The position numbers were made by a program, and so were the translations under genes. A DNA stretch of 42,741 bases from Oscillospiraceae bacterium (lineage in GTDB: Bacteria; Bacillota; Clostridia; Oscillospirales; CAG-272). Numbering within the stretch: position 1 is the first letter of the stretch; each line of letters opens with the position of its first letter. Positions 24,601 to 32,679 of this stretch are shown in pieces. Under the pieces are notes generated by a model, which made no database searches, was not told the DNA's origin, and saw nothing but the letters and a program-made list of their open reading frames with translations. Location of the stretch: assembly GCA_015063535.1 (NCBI GenBank), contig SVTY01000014.1, positions 1-42,741 of the forward strand, given 5' to 3'.

Positions 24601-26086
24601 CACCGATATCGATATTCTGCAAGGCATACGTGTCAGCTTGACCGTTGGGATTCTTTCTGATAACGCCCACGACGCCGGCAAACTGGTTGGCGGTGGCATC
24701 GCCCTTGAGGTATCCATTATCCAGAACAAGATTTTTTATAGCATTACCGCCATAGACCTGTCCGCCAAACACACCCCAGTACGCCGTATCGCTTGCTATC
24801 CCATTGGATTGCTCCGGTGTCCACAGACCGTTGACAGTATGTCCCTGTCCGTCGATCGAGCCGTAAAAATTATCCAACGACAGCCATTCATTGGTCGGTG
24901 TCTGCTCGGCAATATAGTGCTCACAGACATTGCCCAACGGATCAAGCTGCTGCTTGCGATACAGTTTCCAATCCACACCCGGGTTCAAATCGACATCCTC
25001 GATCAGCTTGAATGTTTTCCCCTTGGTCCATATCTCATCGTTGCTGTTGTTCTCCATAGCCAGCGACAAGCCAAGCAGCTGCTCTGCGGTGGCGATCTCA
25101 TACTCGGTCGCATCGGCGTTTACGATAAACTGTCCGTTCGCTACATCCGTCCAATAGTTTTCTGCCGCCACCACATCGATCTTTTTGGGCGTGATCGCCG
25201 CTTCCACCGCATTCGGCTCGGCTCTGAGCGTGATCGGATCAAGACCCGTTCCCTCCGAGCTGTTTGCAAAAGCACTCAGATGCGTACCGCCCGCAAAGCC
25301 CATGCCAAGCTTGATCCCCAAGGCATCCACGAGATCCTCGGTCGCATCGGCACCGGGAGCGTTCATGCCGAGATAGTCCCAAGAGAGGAAGGTCTCCATC
25401 ACGTACGCATTTTCCGCTGTCTTAGCAAAGTAGCTTGTCACGCCGTCAATGCTCGTCGGCGTGTAATAAGAGCCGCTCACCGCACCGGGCGCACTCGTAT
25501 AGGTCAGATTCCTCTGTGTTACCACAGCCCGAACGGGCGTGTTGATCGCAAGTGCCGTTCCTGCCGTATCTGAGGTCGAGGTCTCCCATACGAACACTCC
25601 CCGAACGTAAGAGCTGTTCGAAACGAAAGCAGTATTGGGAGAAATGTATATCTGCGTTCCCCACGCTCGGTTTGCCTCAGTGGTTCGCCAAGGTCTTTGG
25701 CTTCCCGTGGCAACCTGCGCATACGTATTCACGTAGGAGCGCCACTGCCGCTGTACCTCCATCACATAAAGACCGTTCTCGTCCCACAGCAAATAAAAAT
25801 CGCCGTCATAGGTATCCGCCATACCGCAATCCCTAATCAATTCCTTCGTCGTGGCATTTAAGGTCAGCGGGAGCGCATTGTCCCACTCATCGTTTTCATC
25901 CCACAGACCGTCCACCTTGGCGCTTCCGGGATAGGCATCGAGCCCTGTGTTGGATTGCTTGTTATAAAATCTGCTCGTGTTGCCGTCACTTCCGTCAACA
26001 GACGGTGCTGCGTAAATGCTTAAAGGCAGAGCCACACTTAGAAGTATGCAAGCAATGAGTACAAAAGAAATAATCCTTTTTGCCAT
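21635..26086 (-). CDS. Giant secreted fusion: CBM9-like, beta-helix and MBL hydrolase domains
   Basis: A 1483-aa exported protein; start ATG at 26086 (MAKRIISF) with AAAAGG 9 nt upstream, the longer frame to 26128 lacking a site. Signal peptide to about residue 27, then a CBM9-like domain (DGLWDENDEWDNALPL, FYLLWDENGLYVMEVQ; to about 290), one GLUG-like beta-helix module (about 300-610), the shared beta-sandwich (about 615-750), two GH20b/GH67N-like alpha/beta domains (LADGYKVVIGQTATNAVKQL; about 755-985), a linker domain and a metallo-beta-lactamase domain with SHNHADHTGG near residue 1218, MFLGDV and AHHGWDG. It ends in the RNDFGPVTEF tail. It equals an end-to-end fusion of the proteins at 30385 and 27906. 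HxHxDH, Asp and His ligands suggest a ComEC/AHL-lactonase-like dinuclear Zn hydrolase outside the cell; substrate unknown. Confidence 0.8.
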   Translation of the reverse strand: MAKRIISFVLIACILLSVALPLSIYAAPSVDGSDGNTSRFYNKQSNTGLDAYPGSAKVDGLWDENDEWDNALPLTLNATTKELIRDCGMADTYDGDFYLLWDENGLYVMEVQRQWRSYVNTYAQVATGSQRPWRTTEANRAWGTQIYISPNTAFVSNSSYVRGVFVWETSTSDTAGTALAINTPVRAVVTQRNLTYTSAPGAVSGSYYTPTSIDGVTSYFAKTAENAYVMETFLSWDYLGMNAPGADATEDLVDALGIKLGMGFAGGTHLSAFANSSEGTGLDPITLRAEPNAVEAAITPKKIDVVAAENYWTDVANGQFIVNADATEYEIATAEQLLGLSLAMENNSNDEIWTKGKTFKLIEDVDLNPGVDWKLYRKQQLDPLGNVCEHYIAEQTPTNEWLSLDNFYGSIDGQGHTVNGLWTPEQSNGIASDTAYWGVFGGQVYGGNAIKNLVLDNGYLKGDATANQFAGVVGVIRKNPNGQADTYALQNIDIGENYTVDASAKASGAQIGAFVCGWYDSNKITVFYDNLVFGGHLQTSEHSWKDGIFTGDWNLNGYVVTMTDCIVTGTYGGTLNAAMFGGTQTNCYDFANGKEQAIPEGLEGKYIETSEGIMPVSVADMLMQYAYQSTTADESGKYSIRIVGEVASMAYDSVDFAVKITKADGTSAVWGYGVDGYTNAETVFNSVMANGISVSASALNQGFLDGETNKLYVLTLNDLVVDETYTIDVSTVWTLLDGTVIKGGAVKTVTPEAWIEVDGINLADGYKVVIGQTATNAVKQLASDLVNSIEEKTQVKLDRVTDNTAKTPVTEKEILLSVSNRPQTQTALASLNKTGYSITFSDEKLVVVASNDFMLEKAVSDLESRLLFPNQRAIVNGALNVTYDGSGDMFALVNNGTFKYDIVYPRANANYEKEMAEQLKAAIASLLNCTVNDPSSDPILSLWGQKENALLVGKTNYTESTNLYNAMGLSDIRWKVEGNRLAIGADITTSLDEAMIAFFNDLTEVVKGTYDGKYMLPNGYSVQFKAYDWMASVPKMAQGSYLGADDVGDDSIVFVWENVTESNYDAYLSTLKNSGFAEKQTYTLGENRYMLLESTLANAYAYYVPGKEMVRLFVENKEKGTLYPSATPTTYETVEGYQPTLWQVECDWKTAVEWDTSAPEGFKGSNAGMCYILRVADGSFVIIDSGMNSKRQGEIIYEHLKRHSGEEKPVISAWFFSHNHADHTGGFQQFTSRYKDEVVVKAFYHNFPANGFGMAEGGTGDANMISLMKQYSGATIYRKLHTGMTFYVADARFDVMYTHEDLYPVVTGEDSLNEATTVLRLTFGGQRIMFLGDVMVEGGQVMLDTMPKSEMKSDIVQYAHHGWDGPEKELYDLIEAPTVMWPNAIYSWQEGAEGENIFHRLITQVDWAYFYEVNHYIAYEAEYVKTIIINAEGTGTQEFILPYTPRAERLPDYEAIYEEIKAKQHEIPVREDYRNDFGPVTEF

Positions 26087-26127
26087 ATGTTTCATCCTTT
26101 TCGATTGTGTAAAATGCATCACGCACA

Positions 26128-26487
26128 TCAGAATTCAGTGGTCGGGCCAAAATCGTTGCGGTCGTCATCCTTATTTTCCATCTCATCGGACGGCTGGGGG
26201 GTTCCGCCTCCGCTTCCGCCCTCGTTACCGCTTCCGCCCTCGTTACCGCTTCCGCCCTCGTTGCCGCTTCCGCCCTCGTTGCCGCTTCCGCCGATATTAC
26301 CGGGAGCCTGTGTCTCCTCTTCGGTCTCGGATTCGGTTTCGGTTACGAGCGTCGTCTCGGTAGCCGCCTTAGTAGCTTCTGCTTCCGAATCGTTTGTGTC
26401 GGTCGTGTCCTTGCTACATGCCACTGAAAAAACAGCTATGCCAAGAATCAATATCAACGCCAGAAGTAATGCAAAATATTTTTTCAT
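26128..26487 (-). CDS. Linker lipoprotein with GGSGNE repeats and shared C-terminal tail
   Basis: A 119-aa lipoprotein: signal peptide with lipobox FSVAC (Cys24), then a Thr/Glu-rich disordered stretch (residues 27-60), four GGSGNE hexapeptides plus GGSGG, and a short acidic end DDDRNDFGPTTEF. There is no folded domain. The tail is nearly identical to the end of the 1483-aa protein encoded next, 41 bp downstream. The design is a flexible tether on the membrane presenting a short peptide. ATG at 26487 has AAGGAG 8 nt upstream; ATG at 26493 is too close to it. No homologue recognised. Confidence 0.75.
   Translation of the reverse strand: MKKYFALLLALILILGIAVFSVACSKDTTDTNDSEAEATKAATETTLVTETESETEEETQAPGNIGGSGNEGGSGNEGGSGNEGGSGNEGGSGGGTPQPSDEMENKDDDRNDFGPTTEF
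26210..26292 (-). repeat. 18-bp tandem repeats coding GGSGNE
   Basis: Four 18-bp units (from 26210, 26228, 26246, 26264) and a partial fifth, almost identical at DNA level, with T to G change only in the last base between pairs. Copy number is likely to vary by slippage in steps of six residues without loss of frame. Confidence 0.85.
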
Positions 26488-26515
26488 AATCATTCTCCTT
26501 TTTGATTGAAATGTA

Positions 26516-27895
26516 TTATTCCACAGCACCTTTGCGATTTCCCATGCTCTCCTCTACCGCCTTAATTGCCTCGTAGATTCCATCATAATCGGGTAACCGA
26601 TAAGGTCTGGGGGTGTACGGCAAAGAAAGCTTGGTCGTTCCCTCACCGTTGATGATGATTGTTTTCACATAGGGCGCTTCAAATGCCATATAGCTATTGG
26701 TCGAATGGCTGGGTTTGGTGAGACGCTTGATCACGTTTCCGCCGAACCAATCATACTGCCAGGAATAGAAGCAATTCGTCCACAACGCAGTGGGTGCTGC
26801 GATCAGATCGTACAATTCCCGTGTACCGCCCTCCCAACCATGGTGTGCCATCTGCACAATGTCGCTTTTCAGCTCGGAAGCATCGATCTGCTTTTCTATG
26901 ATCCGACTTCCCTCCTCCTCCACATCTCCGAGAAGCATGATTCTCTGTCCGCCGTGTGTGATTCGGGTCACCATCGTATTATTGTTAGCATCACCGGCAA
27001 TATCGCAAAGAGGTCGTTGACCGCCCCATCTGCCACATTGCTCGGTGATCTCCACCTCGGCAAAATAGCGATCCATATACGAATAGATGACGTCAAGCTG
27101 CGCATCGGCAATGTAATACCGCATGCCCGCCTGCATGTTTTTGTAAACAACAGCATCGGGAAAAAACGGGGTAATATCATTCTCCTCAAATGTCGCACGT
27201 CCTGTAAAGTTGAAATAAAATGCCTTTACGGTCACCTCGTCGGCATATCGGCGAACGAACTTGCGGTAGCCTCCTGTATGGTCGCCATGGGCGTGGGTAA
27301 ACAGCCACGCAGAAATCACGGGCTTTTCGTGGGGCGAATTTTTCTTCAAAAAATGGTAAAGAATATCCGCCTGTCCGTCCGAATGCACTCCGCCGTCGAT
27401 CAGAATAAAGCTACCGTCCGCAACCTGCAACGCATCCAGCTGCCCTGCCATAGCACCGCGCCTTCCCTCGGGACGTTCCAAACGGAATTCCTCAGCATGA
27501 CGGTGGTCAATGTTCAACTGCCAGAATGCAGGCTCGTAGCCCTTCACCGTCTTGTACGGCTTCTGTTCTGCCGACGGATACTTCGATACTCCCTTCGGCT
27601 CGGCATAAACACGGATCGTGCCCATCGGAGCGATATAGGAAACATAGACTGTCTTTTCCCCACTCTCCATCAATGCATATCGGTTGTTACCAAGCGCATA
27701 CTCGGAAACGGTGTCAAAGCCGTTCTCGGTCAGCTGTGTCACATAGGCGGCAAAGTCCTCTGCCGTCACTTTTTCGCACAGCGAGATCGTCGAGCCCTCG
27801 ATCGTCGCAGGAAGGGTGCGAGCCCCTCCTGCAACGGTCGGCATAGGCACGCCATTCTGCCCAACATTCTTGCAAATGCTTGTATTGTGTTCCAT
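26516..27895 (-). CDS. MBL-fold hydrolase without signal peptide
   Basis: A 459-aa paralogue of the C-terminal half of the two exported MBL proteins. Residues 1-150 match their pre-MBL domain (ENGFDTVSEYALGNNRYALMES, KTVKGYEPAFWQL), and the MBL domain follows with SFILIDGGVHSDGQ, THAHGDHTGG near residue 200, MLLGDVEEEG and AHHGWEGGT; metal ligands are complete. The end YTPRPYRLPDYDGIYEAIKAVEE is the same as in the paralogues. The N-terminus (MEHNTSICKNVGQNG...) has no signal peptide, and the ATG at 27895 is supported by AGGAGA at 6 nt. So it should act in the cytosol, or it lost its exported N-terminus by recombination. It starts 10 bp after the lipoprotein MBL gene. Confidence 0.82.
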   Translation of the reverse strand: MEHNTSICKNVGQNGVPMPTVAGGARTLPATIEGSTISLCEKVTAEDFAAYVTQLTENGFDTVSEYALGNNRYALMESGEKTVYVSYIAPMGTIRVYAEPKGVSKYPSAEQKPYKTVKGYEPAFWQLNIDHRHAEEFRLERPEGRRGAMAGQLDALQVADGSFILIDGGVHSDGQADILYHFLKKNSPHEKPVISAWLFTHAHGDHTGGYRKFVRRYADEVTVKAFYFNFTGRATFEENDITPFFPDAVVYKNMQAGMRYYIADAQLDVIYSYMDRYFAEVEITEQCGRWGGQRPLCDIAGDANNNTMVTRITHGGQRIMLLGDVEEEGSRIIEKQIDASELKSDIVQMAHHGWEGGTRELYDLIAAPTALWTNCFYSWQYDWFGGNVIKRLTKPSHSTNSYMAFEAPYVKTIIINGEGTTKLSLPYTPRPYRLPDYDGIYEAIKAVEESMGNRKGAVE

Positions 27896-27905
27896 TGCGT
27901 GTCTC

Positions 27906-30143
27906 CTATTCTTCCCCCGGGTTCTGTTTCAGGGCATCCTCTGCTGCCTTGATCTCCTCATAAATTGCCTCGTAGTCGGGCAGTCGCTCGGCTCTGGGCG
28001 TATACGGCAGAATGAATTCCTGCGTTCCTGTTCCCTCAGCATTCACGATGATGGTCTTGACGTACTCTGCCTCGTGAGCAATGTAGTAGTTCACAGCATA
28101 GAAATAGGTAGCATTCTTTGTGTTGATGAGTCGGTTAAAGATATTCTCCTCCTCAGCATCCTCCTGCCACGAATAGATGGCGTTGGGCCACATCACCGTA
28201 GGCGCTTCGATGAGATCATACAGATTTCGATTCGGGCCGTCCCAGCCGTGGTGCGAATACTGCACGATGTCGCTCTTCATTTCGGATTTCGGCATCGTCT
28301 TGACCATAATATCACCGCCGAGGTCCTGCACGTCGCCAAGGAACATAATACGCTGACCGCCAAATGTCAGGCGAAGCACCGTGGAGGTCTCATTGAAATC
28401 CTCCCACGGCGTGGGATACAGATCCTCGTGCGTGTACATCACGTCAAAGCGAGCATCCGCCACGTAGAAGGTCATACCCGTGTGAAGCTTGCTGTACTTT
28501 GTCGCATTGGGATACTGATTTGGCAGTGCAAAATCAGAGCGGAAGTTATGGTAGAACGCCTTGACATCCACCTGATCCTTATACAGCTTGGTAATCTGTT
28601 CCAAACCGCCCGTGTGGTCAGCGTGAGCATGGGAGTGAAACCACATCGAAATCACGGGCTTCTGTCCCTCCGGCGTATGCTCTTTCAGATGTTTCATAAT
28701 GATCTCTGCCTGTGCCTTGGAGTTCATGCCGCTATCGATGATGACAAAGCTGCCGTCTGCCACACGCAGAATATAGCACATACCCGCATTGGCGCCCTTG
28801 AAGCCCTCAGGGGCTGAGGTATCCCATTCCACTGCCGTTTTCCAGTCGCAGGCAACCTGCCACATAGTCGGCTGATAGCCGTCTACCGTCGTATAGGTAG
28901 CTTGGGTAGCGGAGGGGTACGCCGTTCCCTTCGCCTTGTCCTCAACGAACAAACGGAGCATTTCCCGTTCGGGAACATAATACGCATAGGCATTGGCAAG
29001 GTTGTCTTCAAGAAGCACATAGCGATTCTCGCCCAAGGCATAGGTCTGCTTTTCGGCAAAGCCATTGTTCTTCAAGGTAGTGCAGTACGCATTGTAATCG
29101 CTCTCGGTCACGTCCTCCCAAACGAACACCATGGATCCGTCTTGCATCGCATCAACGCCCATGTAAGTGCCCGCATCAAGCATGGAAACGTTCTCCATCC
29201 ACTCGTAGGATGTATTTGTCAGATTGAATCCGTTATCCAGCATCTGCTTGCCGTCATACACACCCTTGGCAGACTCCGAAAGGTAAGAGTAGAATGTTGA
29301 AATTGCATCGTCCAATGCCGAGCCGATGCCTGCGCCGACCACGAGCTTATTGCCGTCGAGCACCGCCTTGGTCTCGCTCAGGCCCATACCCTCGTACAGC
29401 TTTTGGCTCTGCGGACGGTTGGTCTTGCCGAGCAACAGCTCAAAGGAAGCATCGTCAACGGGGATACTCAGGTCGGTGCGGATCAAGCTCACCTTACAGC
29501 CGAGCGATTTTTGCAGATCAAGCCGTAGCTTGTCGGCAAGATCGCGCTCCCCGTTGGTATTGGCATCGGGATAAATGATCTGATATTTGAAATTGCCGTT
29601 CTCATCCACCAAAGCGGACATATCGGCAGAACCGTCATAAATCGTATTTACATTTTTGGCAATTGCGGCACTCTTTCCCTCAAATTTCAGCAAAGAGTTT
29701 TTCAGCTCCGCCGCCGCCTTTTCGAGCATAAAGTCATTCGTTGCGACCACTACCAGTTTCTCGCCGCTGAACGAGATCGAATATCCCGTCGTCGTCAGCG
29801 CCGCCAAAGCGGTCGTTGTCGCCTCACGCTTCGAAACGCCAAACAGGATCTCCTTTGTGCTCGCCTTATTTTTCTTGGTGTTGTCGCTCACACGGTTGAG
29901 CTTCACCTCGGTCTTTTCCTCAATGGCGTTCACCAGCTCGTTCGAGAGCCGCTTGACAGCATTCGTTGCCGTCTCGCTGATCACGACCGTGTATCCGTCG
30001 GCAAGGTTGACCATTTCTATGGGGGTCTCGCCGCTATCGGACGGAGCCCCTGTCGTTTCGTCAGTCGTACCGTCCTTCTTGACGCATGCGGCAAATGACA
30101 AAAGCATCACCGCCGCCAATAGCAAACATAAAATTTTCTTCAT
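27906..30143 (-). CDS. Surface lipoprotein with MBL-fold hydrolase domain
   Basis: A 745-aa lipoprotein (lipobox SFAAC, Cys20; Ser/Thr linker to about residue 40). Two alpha/beta domains follow: LADGYTVVISETATNAVKRLSNELVNAIEEKT with EILFGVSKR (about 42-165), and YQIIYPDANTNGERDLADKL with ELLLGKTNRPQS (about 185-300), both like the non-catalytic GH20b/GH67N domains of glycosidases. After a linker domain the MBL domain carries MCYILRVADGSFVIIDSG, HSHAHADHTGG near residue 507, MFLGDVQDLGG and SHHGWDGP. The ligand set is complete. This protein equals the C-terminal half of the 1483-aa protein, including AEGTGTQEFILPYTPRAERLPDYEAIYEEIKA. ATG at 30143. It would sit on the outer face of the membrane. 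Confidence 0.85.
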   Translation of the reverse strand: MKKILCLLLAAVMLLSFAACVKKDGTTDETTGAPSDSGETPIEMVNLADGYTVVISETATNAVKRLSNELVNAIEEKTEVKLNRVSDNTKKNKASTKEILFGVSKREATTTALAALTTTGYSISFSGEKLVVVATNDFMLEKAAAELKNSLLKFEGKSAAIAKNVNTIYDGSADMSALVDENGNFKYQIIYPDANTNGERDLADKLRLDLQKSLGCKVSLIRTDLSIPVDDASFELLLGKTNRPQSQKLYEGMGLSETKAVLDGNKLVVGAGIGSALDDAISTFYSYLSESAKGVYDGKQMLDNGFNLTNTSYEWMENVSMLDAGTYMGVDAMQDGSMVFVWEDVTESDYNAYCTTLKNNGFAEKQTYALGENRYVLLEDNLANAYAYYVPEREMLRLFVEDKAKGTAYPSATQATYTTVDGYQPTMWQVACDWKTAVEWDTSAPEGFKGANAGMCYILRVADGSFVIIDSGMNSKAQAEIIMKHLKEHTPEGQKPVISMWFHSHAHADHTGGLEQITKLYKDQVDVKAFYHNFRSDFALPNQYPNATKYSKLHTGMTFYVADARFDVMYTHEDLYPTPWEDFNETSTVLRLTFGGQRIMFLGDVQDLGGDIMVKTMPKSEMKSDIVQYSHHGWDGPNRNLYDLIEAPTVMWPNAIYSWQEDAEEENIFNRLINTKNATYFYAVNYYIAHEAEYVKTIIVNAEGTGTQEFILPYTPRAERLPDYEAIYEEIKAAEDALKQNPGEE

Positions 30144-30160
30144 TGGTTTTTACCCTTTCT

Positions 30161-30192
30161 AAAACACAGCGGAGCGCCGAAGCGCCCCGCTG
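30161..30192 (-). terminator. Hairpin after the 49-aa peptide gene
   Basis: CAGCGGAGCGC (30167-30177) pairs with GCGCCCCGCTG (30182-30192) with one mismatch; on the minus strand it is followed by TGTTTTAG. It lies between the small peptide and the lipoprotein gene and may reduce read-through into the latter. Confidence 0.55.
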
Positions 30193-30217
30193 CCTTTTCC
30201 CTTTTTCGGGGACGTTA

Positions 30218-30367
30218 TCAGTTGAAATCGAGATCGCTGATACTCTTACCGATCCAGTCGTTTGCGCTATCGCCAAGCGTTCTGTTACCCTCGGAAGAGA
30301 AGGTGATGATATCAGCCGTCAGAAGCAACGTCGTTTCAACACTGGGGGCAATATACAGTTTCTTCAT
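30218..30367 (-). CDS. 49-aa peptide, MKKxYxxPxxE type
   Basis: A 49-aa peptide that starts MKKLYIAPSVETTLLLTADI and ends in a polar, Asp-rich half (SSEGNRTLGDSANDWIGKSISDLDFN). The ATG at 30367 has a GGGGG-rich site 8 nt upstream, only 17 nt after the stop of the surface protein gene, so translation is well placed. From memory, short proteins opening MKKxYxxPxxE with a hydrophobic run and an acidic Gly/Asp/Phe-rich end are common in gut Clostridia and Bacteroidota but have no assigned function. There is no signal peptide and no modification enzyme beside it, so a RiPP role is only a guess. Confidence 0.6.
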   Translation of the reverse strand: MKKLYIAPSVETTLLLTADIITFSSEGNRTLGDSANDWIGKSISDLDFN

Positions 30368-30384
30368 GTTCATTTCCCCCTTTC

Positions 30385-32679
30385 TTATGCCTCTACCCAA
30401 GCGGCAGGTGTTACAGTCTTGACCGATACACCCTCGACAGTCGTGCCGTCAAGCAGTGTCCATACGGTCGTTACGGACAGCGTGTAGGTCTCGTCGGTAT
30501 CCAGTCCGTTGAGGGTCATGACGTAGAGCTTGTTGTTCTCCCCGTTCAGGAAGTCGTTCATGGTTGCGGCGGTCTTTTCCTCGCCGTTTGCCATCACGGA
30601 AGCATAGACCTTCTCGGCATTCTCGTAGCCCTCGACATTGTGGCCCCAAACGGCAGATTTACCATCGGAGGCACGGGTGATGGTGACCTTGAAGTCAACA
30701 CTCTCGTAAGCCATCGAAGCGACCTCACCGATCAGACGGATCGAGTACGTACCGTTGTCTGCCTTGGTTGCCTGATAAGCGTAATTGCTCATCATGTCGG
30801 CAACTGCTACGGGCATAACGCCCTCGGCAGTATTGATGTACTTACCTGCAAGCTCTTCGGGAATCGACTGCTCTGCACCGTTTCCGAAGTCGTAGCAGTC
30901 GGTTTTCTCACCCTCACTGCCAAATTCCGAATATCTCTTTTCTCCCAGTGCGCCCAAATCGGTATTGGTGCCTTCATAAGTGCCGGTAATCAAGCAATCC
31001 GTCAGATTGAGATTTACTTTGTAGGTGGTTCTGAAATAATACGTCGTCTGTCCCAAGAAAGCGCCGGCATAATAGTTAGCGCCCGTGAAATGTCCTGCAA
31101 ATACCACGTTGCGGAACGTCAGGTCAAGCAAACCAACGTCGCCCGTATTGGCATGAGCAGTTCTGTCGCCTGATGCCATAATTCCACCGGCTTGCTTCGA
31201 TGTGTTTTTGCTTGCATCAACGGTGAAGTTTTCGCCTACGTAAATATTTTCCAACAGAACGCCGTCATCCACAGTTGTTGTGTCATTCGTTCCCAACGAA
31301 TGATAGAAGTTTCCGATAATACCGCCGAAGCAGCCGCTTCCGGAAGAAGAAACGTAACCGTTATCCAGTACTACGTTTTTGATAGCGGTACCGCGATAAA
31401 CCCATCCACCGAACACACCCCAGTTTGCAGTGGCGCTTGCCGTACCGTTGGGTGCATCAATCGCCCAAACACCGCTGATGGTGTGTCCTTGTCCGTCAAA
31501 CACACCGTAGAAAGCGTCGAACGACAGCCACTTGTTATAGTTGAGGGAGGTCACATCTGTTTTTCCTTCTGCCACTGCGGTTTTGTACGCCGCCCAGTCT
31601 ACACCGGGGTTGAGGTCGATGTCAGCCGTCAGCTTAAAGGTCTTGCCTTCTGTCCAAGTATTGTCATTTGCATTGTTCTCCATGGCGAGAGACAAGCCAA
31701 GAAGCTGCTCTGCGGTGGAAATCTCATACTCGGTTGCAGTTGCATTCTTAACAAACTGTCCGTTCGTTTCGTCCGTCCAATATGCCTCTGCCTTCGCCGT
31801 ATCGATCTTGTTGAAAGCCTCTGCCTTCAAGGTAATGGGGTCGAAGCCGGTAAACTCGCCGCTATTCATACTGGTATTACCTTGCAGGTGTGAACCACCG
31901 TTTGCGCCCATGCCCAGTTTGACGCCCAACGCATCGACGATATCGGTCGTCGTATTGGCATTAGGAGCAGACATACCCAGATAATCCCAAGAAATACTGG
32001 TCTCCATTACGTACGCACTACCACCGGTCTTACCAAAAACAGCATTTACGCCGTCGATGTTCGAAGAGATTGTGCCGTAACCACCGCCCGATACCGCTCC
32101 CGGCCAGGAGGAATAGGTTGCATATCTTTCGGTGATTAGCGCAGAACAAGTATCGCCCGCATTCAGCGTCACGCCATCTGCTCCCGAAGAAGTTTCCCAA
32201 ATAAACATACCGTAAACCTTACAAGTGTTCAAACTAAACGTTCTGGTCGGCAACACGTAAATAGCGGTACCCCACGAGTTCCACGGTCTGTCTTTACCGC
32301 TTGCTTGTACGCCCGCGTAGGTTTGAACCTTGGTCCACCAGTTTCTCTGAACTTCCATGATATAGAGGTTGTTTTCATCCCACAAAAGATAGAATTCACC
32401 ATTGTAGGCAGAAGAGATTCCACAATTATCAATCAAAGCTTTGGTAGTAGAATTCATCGTCAAAGGAAGCGCATTGCTCCAATCCTCGCCGTCTGTCCAC
32501 TTACCGTCAATGGTAGGCGTTCCGGGATAGGCATCCAGTCCCGTATTTGACTGCTTGTAGAAGAAACGACTGGTTTTGCCATCCGAACCATCGGTTGAAT
32601 ATGCCGCCGAAACGCTCAAAGGCAATGCGATGCTCAACAGCATGCACACAATGAGCGCCAAAGAAATAATCTTTTTCAT
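30385..32679 (-). CDS. Secreted CBM9-like/beta-helix surface protein
   Basis: A 764-aa exported protein: signal peptide (MKKIISLALIVCMLLSIALPLSVSA), CBM9-like domain of about residues 30-285 (GLDAYPGTPTIDGKWTDGEDWSNALPL, FYLLWDENNLYIMEVQ, YVMETSISWDYLGM), one GLUG-like beta-helix module (about 290-635) and the shared C-terminal beta-sandwich (YSIRLIGEVASMAYESVDFKVT...TYTLSVTTVWTLLDGT). The signal peptide and domain order are the same as the N-terminal half of the 1483-aa protein. CBM9-like domains bind reducing ends of plant polysaccharides in characterised members, so glycan binding is the likely role. No wall-anchor motif. ATG at 32679 behind GAAAGG with a long spacer (12 nt). It follows the solute-binding protein gene after 82 bp. 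Confidence 0.82.
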   Translation of the reverse strand: MKKIISLALIVCMLLSIALPLSVSAAYSTDGSDGKTSRFFYKQSNTGLDAYPGTPTIDGKWTDGEDWSNALPLTMNSTTKALIDNCGISSAYNGEFYLLWDENNLYIMEVQRNWWTKVQTYAGVQASGKDRPWNSWGTAIYVLPTRTFSLNTCKVYGMFIWETSSGADGVTLNAGDTCSALITERYATYSSWPGAVSGGGYGTISSNIDGVNAVFGKTGGSAYVMETSISWDYLGMSAPNANTTTDIVDALGVKLGMGANGGSHLQGNTSMNSGEFTGFDPITLKAEAFNKIDTAKAEAYWTDETNGQFVKNATATEYEISTAEQLLGLSLAMENNANDNTWTEGKTFKLTADIDLNPGVDWAAYKTAVAEGKTDVTSLNYNKWLSFDAFYGVFDGQGHTISGVWAIDAPNGTASATANWGVFGGWVYRGTAIKNVVLDNGYVSSSGSGCFGGIIGNFYHSLGTNDTTTVDDGVLLENIYVGENFTVDASKNTSKQAGGIMASGDRTAHANTGDVGLLDLTFRNVVFAGHFTGANYYAGAFLGQTTYYFRTTYKVNLNLTDCLITGTYEGTNTDLGALGEKRYSEFGSEGEKTDCYDFGNGAEQSIPEELAGKYINTAEGVMPVAVADMMSNYAYQATKADNGTYSIRLIGEVASMAYESVDFKVTITRASDGKSAVWGHNVEGYENAEKVYASVMANGEEKTAATMNDFLNGENNKLYVMTLNGLDTDETYTLSVTTVWTLLDGTTVEGVSVKTVTPAAWVEA

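Noticed and set aside
24203-25573. Plus-strand frame of 456 codons opposite the giant surface gene
   Set aside because: Similar shadow frames appear opposite all beta-helix genes because the module is repeated; the minus-strand proteins have signal peptides and domains.
26210-26292. Regular short repeats, considered as a CRISPR array
   Set aside because: The units are 18 bp, directly abutting without spacers, in frame and coding GGSGNE.
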